From the NCBI RefSeq assembly GCF_001659685.2, contig NZ_LXYE02000019.1:1-64000 (forward strand): 64,000 nt of DNA, given 5' to 3'. Below, piece after piece: positions 1 to 7,839 of this stretch. Under the pieces are notes generated by a model. That model was not told the DNA's origin. It saw only the letters and a program-made list of their open reading frames with translations, and searched no databases. The position numbers and the translations under genes are program-made. The DNA comes from Labilibacter marinus (GTDB lineage Bacteria; Bacteroidota; Bacteroidia; Bacteroidales; Marinilabiliaceae). The stretch's first letter is position 1, and each line of letters opens with the position of its first letter.

Positions 1-30
1 GTAATAGTTAAATGCGTTTGCCGTGACAAA

Positions 31-57
31 CCTCCCAGGTTTTAAAAACCTGGGAGG
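31..57. repeat. Perfect palindrome, terminator-like
   Basis: Two 13-nt arms (31-43 and 45-57, CCTCCCAGGTTTT and its complement) flank a single central base, giving a very stable hairpin followed on the plus strand by a T-rich stretch (tattttatt). It could be the intrinsic terminator of a plus-strand gene lying left of the window. GC-rich palindromes centred on TTTTnAAAA also occur as dispersed intergenic repeats in Bacteroidota, which is from general knowledge. One copy is seen here, so the dispersed-repeat reading is inference. Confidence 0.5.
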
Positions 58-86
58 TATTTTATTGACATACATACAGGATATTA

Positions 87-251
87 TTAATATTTTCTGG
101 TCAACTTAGGAAAGCTTGTCCTGAAATCCTTAGGATGAACGTAATCACCAGTCATTTTATATCTGCCCACATCGTAACCTACATCAAAGATTTGGTGGTG
201 TTCAAAAACTAGATAACCTATCGAAAAACAAAGACCCCCACATACTTTACC
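87..251 (-). pseudogene. Possible remnant of a protein-coding gene
   Basis: An open frame of about 54 codons runs from just after a TAG (252-254) to a TAA at 87-89. It reads like ordinary protein (for example GYLVFEHHQIFDVGYDVGRY, then MTGDYVHPKDFRTSFPK), but the only in-frame ATG lies past the middle. I see no ribosome binding site for a full-length start, and no matching upstream part before the rhomboid gene. It may be the 3' end of a decayed gene. I do not recognise the family, and chance is a real alternative for an ORF this short. Confidence 0.22.
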
Positions 252-306
252 CTAGCGCATTATGGGCTGGTTACCTTTTTTTCACCTATCATTACTGCTA
301 TATATA

Positions 307-948
307 TCACCCAAAATATCTATCATAGAAATACAAAAGGGCAAAAGGTAAAAACATAGCCAAGATAAGATAAATCTCTTGCATGAAAACCCAGGGAATA
401 ACAGAAATAGCGTATAAGATTCCTGTAAAAGCACCCCCTATATGAGCATCATGTCCAATGTTGTCAGTTCCTTTTTTCATTAAGTAGTGAGAAACTAAAA
501 TAAATAAAACAGCATATACATAGTCAGGAACAGGAATGGGTATAAACATTATATATATACTTCCACTTTCCATAAGAAATATTGAGGAATAAATAATTCC
601 ACAAACTCCACCTGAAGCCCCAACTGCTGAATACAAATCGTTTTTCCAATTATTAAAAAGACTATATATTCCTCCACCTATTACGCTAAACAAGAATGAT
701 AAGAAAACAACTCTTGAAGAGTATTCTATTTCAATAAATTCAGCAAATGAAAATAAAGAAATCATATTAACAATAAGATGAGTATAATTTACATGGATGA
801 ACCCAGAGGTAATTATCCGATAGTATTCCTTCTCATTCTTTATAGCCCCAACGTTAAATGAGTATTTATCATAGAAATCCGAATGATTAAATGCATATAT
901 TGTTGTTGCAGTAATGGCAGCTATTAAAATGATAGTAAATATTGGCAT
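307..948 (-). CDS. Rhomboid-family intramembrane serine protease
   Basis: This 213-residue, strongly hydrophobic protein has about six membrane segments. The rhomboid signature is complete: a HxxxN-type segment (HVNYTHLIVNMISLF) near residue 55, the catalytic serine in GASGG near residue 110, and the catalytic histidine in GHDAHIGG near residue 168. Rhomboids cut transmembrane helices of other membrane proteins within the bilayer; the substrate here cannot be told. It is a single gene on the minus strand with an ATG start, about 115 nt from pssA, and is probably not in an operon with it. The length is typical of the minimal six-helix bacterial rhomboid. Confidence 0.88.
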   Translation of the reverse strand: MPIFTIILIAAITATTIYAFNHSDFYDKYSFNVGAIKNEKEYYRIITSGFIHVNYTHLIVNMISLFSFAEFIEIEYSSRVVFLSFLFSVIGGGIYSLFNNWKNDLYSAVGASGGVCGIIYSSIFLMESGSIYIMFIPIPVPDYVYAVLFILVSHYLMKKGTDNIGHDAHIGGAFTGILYAISVIPWVFMQEIYLILAMFLPFALLYFYDRYFG

Positions 949-1063
949 CTAAAATTTATTTATTGTTTTTTTCAACTTAGTTCTATATTAATAAACTGTC
1001 TTCATTTTAGTTAAACATTTTATGTGTTATTTCGGTCTGATTACCCATAAATACTATACAACT

Positions 1064-1792
1064 TCAACCAACAACCAACTTTACCAACGAAAACACAACA
1101 TACAGTGCAATGACCAAAGCTATTGCTCCCATACCAGATAGAATAAGGAGAACCACACTTGCCAGCAGTAGGGTGTATTTATCCACATTATCTTTGAGTC
1201 CGAAGTTTTTAAACTTAAGCGAGAACATGGGTACTTCTGACACCAACAAAAAAGAGAATATTGGCACAAAGGACAATAGTAACCATTGATTGTGAATTAA
1301 GTCTGACAACCAATTGCTTTCTCCTACAAAAACAAAAGCTAAGGAAGCTAAAAACATGCCTGTAGCTGTAGTGGTTAAACCAATAAAACTTTCACTCTGA
1401 CGCGTATCTACATTAAACTTAGCCAATCGCAATCCAGAAAATACAGTAATTACAAATGGGGAGATGAGCAAAATTTGCGTAGTTAATTCTGCTGCAAAAA
1501 AGTCAGCATCAAAGGCACCTAGCATCACTTTTTTAAGCATCATATGCAACATTACCATAGGCGCAAAACCAAAGCTCACCATATCAGCTAAAGAATCCAA
1601 CTCTTTACCCATAGGCGAATAGGCCTTTAAAGCCCGGGCAGCAAAACCATCCGAAAAATCGAATAGCGCACCTACAAATAATAAAATAGAAGCTTCTTGC
1701 AACAAGCCATGAAAGCCAGCGAACACACTTAAGGCTCCACAGAATAAATTCAGGCTCGTTAAAAAATTAGGGATATGTTTTTTTATCGACAT
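1064..1792 (-). CDS. pssA: CDP-diacylglycerol--serine O-phosphatidyltransferase
   Basis: This integral membrane enzyme makes phosphatidylserine from CDP-diacylglycerol and serine, the first step to phosphatidylethanolamine. The CDP-alcohol phosphatidyltransferase motif is intact in the first third of the protein: DGFAAR, then a glycine eight residues on, then two aspartates spaced by three (KELDSLAD). Several hydrophobic helices follow. I place the start at the ATG at 1792 (MSIKKHIPN). The frame stays open a little further upstream, but only through a 7-bp tandem repeat with a TTG codon. The gene follows ccoI by 57 nt on the same strand, so read-through from the respiratory cluster is possible. 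The CDP-diacylglycerol supplier cdsA is at 53.9 kb. Confidence 0.9.
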   Translation of the reverse strand: MSIKKHIPNFLTSLNLFCGALSVFAGFHGLLQEASILLFVGALFDFSDGFAARALKAYSPMGKELDSLADMVSFGFAPMVMLHMMLKKVMLGAFDADFFAAELTTQILLISPFVITVFSGLRLAKFNVDTRQSESFIGLTTTATGMFLASLAFVFVGESNWLSDLIHNQWLLLSFVPIFSFLLVSEVPMFSLKFKNFGLKDNVDKYTLLLASVVLLILSGMGAIALVIALYVVFSLVKLVVG

Positions 1793-1822
1793 AGTATCAA
1801 GTATCAAGTATCAAGTATCAAG
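1793..1822 (-). repeat. 7-bp tandem repeat abutting the pssA start codon
   Basis: Four perfect copies of agtatca (plus strand) plus two further bases run right up to the pssA ATG. On the coding strand this reads as repeated TTGATAC immediately before ATG. The repeat occupies the place where a ribosome binding site would be and contains no purine-rich site. A change in copy number would shift leader spacing and, because seven is not a multiple of three, any upstream reading frame. Confidence 0.8.
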
Positions 1823-1849
1823 ATTTCCATCCAACACCTGTACCGGGGT

Positions 1850-4234
1850 TTATTTTAAAATTCTATTGCCATAAAGGCGAGTACTAAATGTGGTAAAAGC
1901 CACTACCGTTATAGAGCTTACCGGCATTAGTATGGCCGCAATAACGGGAGATAAATTTCCGCTGATGGCAAAGCCAAGCCCAATGGCGTTATAGAAGAAC
2001 GAAATTAAAAAACTTTGCTTAACTATGCTTAAACTTTTCTGCGCAAAACGAATATACTGATGAAACTTCTCGAATTTAGCCGCTTCGAGTATAGCATCGC
2101 CAGCTGGTGAAAAGTGGTAAATATCATCGGCCAAGGAAAGCGCCACATCACTACTCATAAAAGCTCCTGAATCATTTAAACCATCACCCGTCATTAAAAC
2201 CGACCGCCCTTCTTGCTGAAGTTTGCTAACAAAATTCATTTTATCCTGCGGCTTCTGGTTAAAATGCAACTTGTCCTCATCCATCATCTGAGCCAAATTC
2301 TCCTTTTCCGAATCATTATCGCCAGAAAGCATATAAAGCGTATACTTCAGCTTTAGCTTACCCAATACTTTTTCAATTCCAGTACGATACTTATTCCCGA
2401 TCTTATAATAACCTTTCAGCTCTCCATTGATAGAGATATAAACCGCAGAAGCCTGTGCACTATTTTTCTCACCTGCATTATCAGCTACATATTCCAAGGC
2501 TCCCAAACGAACCGCTACATCATTTACTTTGGCAAACACACCTCTTCCTGCAACCTCAGTATAAGCCTTCGTTTCCAGCGTGTTAATATCCTGATAAAAA
2601 GAACTAATAGCATTGCTTAAAGGGTGTGTGGACTGCTTTGCCAACGAAACGACCATCTTCAACTCCTCATCGGATAATGGTTTTCCATGAAACTCCACAT
2701 TACTTTCTTCTGGCCGCGTTAAGGTGCCCGTTTTATCAAATACAATGGTATCAATATGCGTTAGTCGCTCAATAACTTCAGTATTTTTAATGTACAAGCC
2801 CTTCTCTCCAAAAATACGCATGGAACTCCCAAAAGTAAACGGAATAGAAAGCGCCAAAGCACAAGGACAAGCTACAATAAGCACCGAGGTGAGCACCATA
2901 AGGGCAGCCTTAAAACTATCGATATAAAACCAGGTAGCAAACCCTGCAATGGCAATAATAATAACGGCCAAAGTAAATTTACCACTTATTTTATCCACCA
3001 GCGAGGTTAAAGACTTTGAGTTGACAGGTCCATTCTCGCTTTGGTTCCATAACTGAGTCAGGTGACTTTGAGCTACTTCTTTATTCACCTTAATGGTTAT
3101 CGCACCACCCGTCTGCACACCGCCTGCATAAAGGAAGTCATCTTTCTTTTTGAGCACAGGAGCAGATTCGCCCGTCACAAAACTATAATCAACCAGTGCA
3201 TCTCCTTCAACCAGAATAGAGTCGGCAGGTATTAATTCTTTATTTCGTATCAATAGATAATCACCCTCTTTCACTTCTTCGAGCAGCACACTTTCCTCTT
3301 GTCCGTTTAAGCGCGTAACAGCTACTGGAAAATATGATTTATAATCTCTATCAAAAGCCAAGGCCTGATAGGTTTTGCTCTGATACCAGCGCCCCAGTAA
3401 CAAGAAAAACAAGAAACCAGAAAGACTATCGGAATAGCCAGGACCAATGCCCATCAGCACTTCGTAACTGGTAACAAAGAACAAGGCCAAGATGCCTATG
3501 GCAATGGGCAAATCAATATTCACGATCCCTTTAACCAGATTCTTCGAAGCAGAGATCAAGTAATCGCATCCGCTATAGAACACCAACGGGAAAGTGAGCA
3601 CATACATCAGGTAGTACAAAAAGGAACCAAAGGAACCTTCAATAGCTTCGCCGTTAAAATATTCTGGCAAACTATACAACATCACATTTCCGAATACAAA
3701 GCCTGCAACACCAATCTTATATAACAGCGCTTTGTTTTGCGATTTCTTCTCGCCTTTATTATCTAAATCTTGTAAAGATACGTCAGGCACATAATGTATA
3801 GAAACTAAGAGCTCTACCAATTCCCGAAGCGAAATTTCCTTTGTATTGAAAGTGACCGTATATTTTTTCTGCACAAAATTAACGGCCGCATGTTTAACGC
3901 CCTTACTCAATTTATTCAGATGCTCGAGCAACCAAATACATGAGGCGCAATGGATAGATGGTATATATAAAGTGACTTTAGCAATGTCATTATCAAAAAA
4001 CTCATATAGCTTTTCTTTGACATCCTCTTTATCGAGATAAGCGTATTTGCTGAGATGTGGTGCATCATTTAAACGAATTCCGGGCTGCTGCTGAAACTCA
4101 TAATACTGCTGCATCTGGCTATCATTAAGCAATTGATATACCGACTTACACCCGTTGCAGCAGAACTTCTTCTCCTCCCACACAATTGGGCTCTTGCCGC
4201 AATCAGCTCCGCAATGCACACACTTATTATCCAT
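1850..4234 (-). CDS. ccoI: CcoI/FixI-type copper-exporting P-type ATPase
   Basis: This P1B-type ATPase of 794 residues delivers copper across the membrane for assembly of the cbb3 oxidase. In order it shows a cysteine-rich N-terminal metal-binding region (Cys 5, 8, 12, 25, 26, 29) typical of the FixI subgroup, a heavy-metal-associated domain with CASC at 96-99, membrane helices, the TGES actuator motif near 354, the ion-path CPC at 456-458, the phosphorylation site DKTGT at 500-504, and the hinge motif GDGLND in the last quarter. It lies at the 3' end of the cco cluster, downstream of ccoG, ccoH and the SafE-like gene, which fixes its role better than sequence alone. A general Cu(I) export role is the alternative. 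Confidence 0.93.
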   Translation of the reverse strand: MDNKCVHCGADCGKSPIVWEEKKFCCNGCKSVYQLLNDSQMQQYYEFQQQPGIRLNDAPHLSKYAYLDKEDVKEKLYEFFDNDIAKVTLYIPSIHCASCIWLLEHLNKLSKGVKHAAVNFVQKKYTVTFNTKEISLRELVELLVSIHYVPDVSLQDLDNKGEKKSQNKALLYKIGVAGFVFGNVMLYSLPEYFNGEAIEGSFGSFLYYLMYVLTFPLVFYSGCDYLISASKNLVKGIVNIDLPIAIGILALFFVTSYEVLMGIGPGYSDSLSGFLFFLLLGRWYQSKTYQALAFDRDYKSYFPVAVTRLNGQEESVLLEEVKEGDYLLIRNKELIPADSILVEGDALVDYSFVTGESAPVLKKKDDFLYAGGVQTGGAITIKVNKEVAQSHLTQLWNQSENGPVNSKSLTSLVDKISGKFTLAVIIIAIAGFATWFYIDSFKAALMVLTSVLIVACPCALALSIPFTFGSSMRIFGEKGLYIKNTEVIERLTHIDTIVFDKTGTLTRPEESNVEFHGKPLSDEELKMVVSLAKQSTHPLSNAISSFYQDINTLETKAYTEVAGRGVFAKVNDVAVRLGALEYVADNAGEKNSAQASAVYISINGELKGYYKIGNKYRTGIEKVLGKLKLKYTLYMLSGDNDSEKENLAQMMDEDKLHFNQKPQDKMNFVSKLQQEGRSVLMTGDGLNDSGAFMSSDVALSLADDIYHFSPAGDAILEAAKFEKFHQYIRFAQKSLSIVKQSFLISFFYNAIGLGFAISGNLSPVIAAILMPVSSITVVAFTTFSTRLYGNRILK

Positions 4235-4365
4235 TTATATTTAGGCTTTTTTTTAGACGAAAGACTGTATAAATTTGAAATTATGTAGTAATTATAGACC
4301 TTTTCTGTTTTTCCGGTTCCCCTTCTCCTTTTTCCATTCTCCGAAAGCAAGAACAATATTATTCC

Positions 4366-5121
4366 CTAATCATCATCCTCGGCATGACAGCAGGATTTTT
4401 TAACGGCCTCACTGGCATCTTCTTGCACTTTCTCCATATGAATTTGAGGGTTCAATTTCTTTTCTGGCGGACTTAAATACGGAATACCTAAACTCAATCC
4501 GCGCAATATAAAAATGATACCAATAATTACCACTAAAACAGGAATCACTTTATTTATCTTTTCACGAATTGCAATACTCACCATATTTCCGAGCATAGAT
4601 ATAGCCAACATCATAGGCAGCGTTCCTAAACCAAACAATATCATAAACAGGGTTCCCGTCAATACATCTCCCGTTCCTATTGCGCCTGCTATAGCCAGAT
4701 AAACCAAACCACAAGGTAACAAACCGTTCAGTAAACCAATAAAAAACAGACGACCAAAGGACTTCTTTACAAACAACTTTTGAATGCCTTTTCGTACCAT
4801 ACCAGCAATAGGAATATTACCTGTATTCACATTCTTAAATACGGATGGTATCAACACCGAGATAATCATGAGTGCTCCCATAATTACTGAAACCCATTGT
4901 TGAAACCCCACCAAAGACAAGCCTTGACCAATCATTCCAAAAATAGCTCCCATAATACCATAAGTGATAGTACGCCCCACATTATACATAACACCACCGA
5001 AAGCTTTCGTTCCAGCACCCTTACCATACAGGGGCAAACTTAAAGCAATAGGACCACACATACCTGCACAATGCAAACTACCCATTAGTCCTAAAACAAA
5101 TCCTGAAATGATTATTTCCAT
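4366..5121 (-). CDS. SafE/TauE-like membrane protein of the cbb3 assembly cluster
   Basis: This 251-residue polytopic membrane protein has about six helices. It begins with a conserved motif in the first helix (GSLHCAGMCGPIALSLPL) and carries a second conserved GLLPCGLVY segment near residue 133. This is the sulfite exporter TauE/SafE-like (UreH-type) family, which in many genomes sits between ccoH and ccoI. The C-terminus ends in a cysteine/histidine-bearing acidic tail (KKSCCHAEDDD). The histidine, cysteines and methionine in helix 1 and the tail could bind copper; that is inference. Only 3 nt separate it from ccoH, so it is surely co-transcribed. Transport of sulfite is not supported by the context. 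Confidence 0.8.
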   Translation of the reverse strand: MEIIISGFVLGLMGSLHCAGMCGPIALSLPLYGKGAGTKAFGGVMYNVGRTITYGIMGAIFGMIGQGLSLVGFQQWVSVIMGALMIISVLIPSVFKNVNTGNIPIAGMVRKGIQKLFVKKSFGRLFFIGLLNGLLPCGLVYLAIAGAIGTGDVLTGTLFMILFGLGTLPMMLAISMLGNMVSIAIREKINKVIPVLVVIIGIIFILRGLSLGIPYLSPPEKKLNPQIHMEKVQEDASEAVKKSCCHAEDDD

Positions 5122-5124
5122 TTT

Positions 5125-5565
5125 TTATCTGACTCTAAAATCTTTTGAAACACTGTACTTTTGATTATCCTTAAACCAGGACACAGACACAATATAACGA
5201 CCTAGTACTAATTCACTTTTAGGAATAGTCAATGCTCCTTCACCTTGCTTAATCGTTAATCGCTTATCATCCTTCTCTGCAGATGGACGATAGAAATAGA
5301 CTTCCTTTTCAGTTTTTAAGGAAGCAATAGATGATGGCAAAAGAATCTGCACAGCATCATTCACATTTTTTATCGCAACACTATCTTTAAAAACAGCAGA
5401 GCGCTTATTAATATCTATTTGTTTAGAATATTCTGCCCCTTGCTTATAATAATCCTTTGTTACCAAGTCGTTATTCTCACTAAACGTAAAAACAACAAAG
5501 GATATAATCCAGGTAAAAAAAATGATAAAAAAGATTATTATTCCATGTCCCCAAGTAAACTTCAT
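5125..5565 (-). CDS. ccoH: FixH/CcoH family cbb3 oxidase assembly protein
   Basis: This 146-residue protein has one N-terminal membrane helix (residues about 8-28) and a periplasmic domain, as in FixH/CcoH. It contains the family's conserved segment after the helix (NDLVTKDYYKQGAEY). CcoH is known to be needed for assembly or stability of cbb3-type oxidase. It lies between ccoG (30 nt upstream) and the SafE-like gene (3 nt downstream). The sequence family is weakly conserved, so the call depends on both the FixH-like motif and the neighbourhood. Confidence 0.85.
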   Translation of the reverse strand: MKFTWGHGIIIFFIIFFTWIISFVVFTFSENNDLVTKDYYKQGAEYSKQIDINKRSAVFKDSVAIKNVNDAVQILLPSSIASLKTEKEVYFYRPSAEKDDKRLTIKQGEGALTIPKSELVLGRYIVSVSWFKDNQKYSVSKDFRVR

Positions 5566-5595
5566 CTCTTAATCTTGTTTTTAATTCAATATTAA

Positions 5596-6954
5596 TTATT
5601 CTGGTTTGGGCGCTATAAAAGTAGCCGCTGTTGTTTCCAACAACTTGCCATCCCAATACAAGCCTAGCTCAACAGGTGCATTCTTCGTTTTAATATCAGA
5701 CTTAGCCTGCTTTAAGATTAACACACCATCAAAGCTACCATTCTCATTTAACTTTATGGGATGTTCCGACAGAAAAAAGGCACTATTATTAGGACGTAGA
5801 AACTTTAGCTCAATATTTTTAAAGCCTTCTGTTTTATTTACCACTTTCAACTGGTAAATATTAGAAATTGTATCTGCACTCGCCTCTTGATACATGGTAC
5901 CTGGCATCCTTAACAAGGAAGCATCCACCGCTGTTCTTCCAGAAATGGCAACAACTAAAGCTACCAGAAGAATAAACAACACACCACTATAGGCATAGGT
6001 TCTTAAGCTCTTAATACTGCTCTTGCCTGTTTCAACACTATAGCTTGATGCAAAGCGAATTAGGCCTTCTGGCTTTTTCATCTTTCGCATAACAATATTA
6101 CACTCATCGATACAAGCCGTACAATTCACACATTCCAACTGAGTACCGTTTCTAATATCAATACCCGTAGGACAGACAGAAACACAACCACCACAATCTA
6201 CACAGTCACCTTTTATCCTTCGGGGCTCCCCTCGTTTATAATCATAGGCTACTGTAATCGATTTTGCATCGAGCAATACACCTTGCATTCTTCCGTAGGG
6301 GCAAAACAAAGTACAAACACCCTCACGGATGTAGGCATAAATCCAAAAGTAAACTGCAGTAACTACAAACATAGCTGTATACACTTGCCAATACTCATGG
6401 AAAGGGCTCTTCCAAATAATCAACAATCCTTTGGGGCCCGTAAACCACATGATAAATACATTGGTAAAAAACAAAGTAACCAAGAAGTACAGCACATATT
6501 TTATGGCAACAGCAAACCTACTAGGTACTTTTGCTCTACGACCACGCTGATAATTTCCATGAAAAAGATATTCAATTCTTCGATAAATCATTTCCATAAA
6601 AACCGTATGCGGACAAGCCCAACCACACCAAAACCTTCCGAACACAACCGTAAACAGTACCACAAAAATAACAGTAACCGCCATTACAATCGCCATAATA
6701 TCCGTATCCTGTGAATATACTGTTGCTCCAAACAAATGAAATTTACGGTTCACAACATCCAGCAACATAAAAGGCTTACCGCCAATTTTAATGATAGGTG
6801 CCAGAATAAAGAATAATAATAAAAATGAAGCCACCACAGTTCGTCGTGTATACCATTTTCCTTTGGGCTGACGTACTTTAATCCACTTTCTGTTTCCCTG
6901 ATCATCTATCGTATCGGGTCTTTCTCGAAAAGTTTTTTGTTTTTGAGTTGCCAT
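5596..6954 (-). CDS. ccoG: CcoG/FixG/RdxA polyferredoxin, cbb3 oxidase accessory protein
   Basis: This 452-residue membrane iron-sulfur protein has the CcoG order of parts. An N-terminal helix (about 40-57) is followed by a second helix and a cysteine pair in FWCGWACPHT (Cys 110 and 114). Further helices precede two ferredoxin-type cluster sites (CVDCGGCVSVCP and CVNCTACIDEC) in the middle of the protein. A last helix near 320 and a periplasmic Ig-like C-terminal domain complete it. CcoG is implicated in cupric reductase activity during cbb3 biogenesis. It starts the assembly part of the cluster after an 11-bp hairpin that separates it from ccoP. Confidence 0.93.
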   Translation of the reverse strand: MATQKQKTFRERPDTIDDQGNRKWIKVRQPKGKWYTRRTVVASFLLLFFILAPIIKIGGKPFMLLDVVNRKFHLFGATVYSQDTDIMAIVMAVTVIFVVLFTVVFGRFWCGWACPHTVFMEMIYRRIEYLFHGNYQRGRRAKVPSRFAVAIKYVLYFLVTLFFTNVFIMWFTGPKGLLIIWKSPFHEYWQVYTAMFVVTAVYFWIYAYIREGVCTLFCPYGRMQGVLLDAKSITVAYDYKRGEPRRIKGDCVDCGGCVSVCPTGIDIRNGTQLECVNCTACIDECNIVMRKMKKPEGLIRFASSYSVETGKSSIKSLRTYAYSGVLFILLVALVVAISGRTAVDASLLRMPGTMYQEASADTISNIYQLKVVNKTEGFKNIELKFLRPNNSAFFLSEHPIKLNENGSFDGVLILKQAKSDIKTKNAPVELGLYWDGKLLETTAATFIAPKPE

Positions 6955-6971
6955 AGGTTTTAGTTGAACAC

Positions 6972-7013
6972 AAACCCAGTTAACTTTTCATATTTGAAAT
7001 GCTAACTGGGTTT
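6972..7013 (-). terminator. Hairpin between ccoP and ccoG
   Basis: Arms aaacccagtta (6972-6982) and taactgggttt (7003-7013) are exact complements with a 20-nt loop. On the minus strand the hairpin follows the ccoP stop and is followed by a short T-rich run (tttgtgttc). It could partly terminate transcription after the structural genes, or stabilise their mRNA, giving less of the assembly proteins. The T run is short, so full termination is doubtful. Confidence 0.45.
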
Positions 7014-7045
7014 ATTTATTTCTTGATATTTTGTATTTACGTATA

Positions 7046-7630
7046 CTACTTACATTCTTCTCCCTGAGGATCTTTAGGATTAGCAGGACTAGAGCCAACC
7101 AAATCATTTAAAATATAAACAGCTACATACTTAATCTCTTCTTCCGTCATCATACTTTTGTATGGAGTCATACCTTTAGTTGGCCTACCGTTGGCTATTA
7201 CACCCATTACATCTTCCACACTGCAGCCATTAATCCAATGATTATCCGTTAAGTTAGGACCAATAGTATTCCCTTCTCCACTAGCTCCATGACAAGCCAT
7301 ACAGGCATTTTTTACGTACAACTCTTTACCTTGAGCAATCATCTCTGCTTCACTCAACTCTGGCATATTAGCTTTATTAGCGGCCTTTAACTTGGCCTGC
7401 TCTGCTTCAAACTCCGCTACCGACTTAGCATACTCACTAGCCTGATCGCGCTCGTTACCCGGATAACCAAAGTAATGCACCACATAAAACAAGGAGAACC
7501 CAATAGTTACTAAAAACAATAAGGTAATCCAGAATGGAGCTGGGTTATTTTGCTCCTTTATTCCATCATAGTCATGCGATTCGATATCGTCATGAAAATC
7601 TTTAGGGTCTTTATTATTATCTTGACTCAT
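7046..7630 (-). CDS. ccoP: cbb3 oxidase subunit III, monoheme CcoP
   Basis: This 194-residue subunit has an N-terminal segment DYDGIKEQNNP (the family's D-GI-E-NNP box, residues 20-30), one membrane helix (about 33-54), and a single cytochrome c domain with CMACH at 110-114 and a likely axial methionine at 154 (RPTKGM). Classical proteobacterial CcoP is about 300 residues with two c-type hemes; here the second heme domain is absent. It passes electrons toward the CcoO heme. It lies 2 nt downstream of ccoQ and is the last structural gene before a hairpin. Confidence 0.92.
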   Translation of the reverse strand: MSQDNNKDPKDFHDDIESHDYDGIKEQNNPAPFWITLLFLVTIGFSLFYVVHYFGYPGNERDQASEYAKSVAEFEAEQAKLKAANKANMPELSEAEMIAQGKELYVKNACMACHGASGEGNTIGPNLTDNHWINGCSVEDVMGVIANGRPTKGMTPYKSMMTEEEIKYVAVYILNDLVGSSPANPKDPQGEECK

Positions 7631-7632
7631 GC

Positions 7633-7836
7633 CTATTCGTTTTGATTATTTTGTTGATTTTCAGTTGCCATATCATCTTCTAATATGGCATTTTTATATT
7701 GAACGAAATTTGACTTTGGCGTTCGTATTGTTTTATATACGATAACAATGAACAAGGCTATAAAAATCGATATTCCGATAATATAATACCATTGTATTCC
7801 ATCTACATCTTTTAAAACTTCACTTACAAATCCCAT
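7633..7836 (-). CDS. ccoQ: CcoQ-like small subunit of cbb3 oxidase
   Basis: This 67-residue protein has one membrane helix (about 16-35) followed by a short polar tail. Length, topology and its exact place between the ccoNO fusion (3 nt) and ccoP (2 nt) match CcoQ/FixQ. CcoQ stabilises the interaction of CcoP with the core complex. Sequence similarity in this family is slight, so the assignment is mostly from topology and position. Confidence 0.75.
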   Translation of the reverse strand: MGFVSEVLKDVDGIQWYYIIGISIFIALFIVIVYKTIRTPKSNFVQYKNAILEDDMATENQQNNQNE

Positions 7837-7839
7837 ATC

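Noticed and set aside
4299-4342. Purine-rich tract (minus strand) with a possible 18-codon frame between the SafE-like gene and ccoI
   Set aside because: The tract is odd in composition, but the short frame has no clear ribosome binding site and no recognisable product. It is likely just leader sequence of ccoI.
4069-4356. Minus-strand frame of 95 codons overlapping the ccoI start
   Set aside because: It shares most of its length with the ccoI N-terminus in another frame. The metal-binding motifs belong to ccoI, and no separate gene is needed.
6283-6714. Plus-strand open frame of 143 codons
   Set aside because: It lies wholly inside ccoG on the other strand, is rich in Asn, Lys, His and Thr as expected from a shadow frame, and has no family features.
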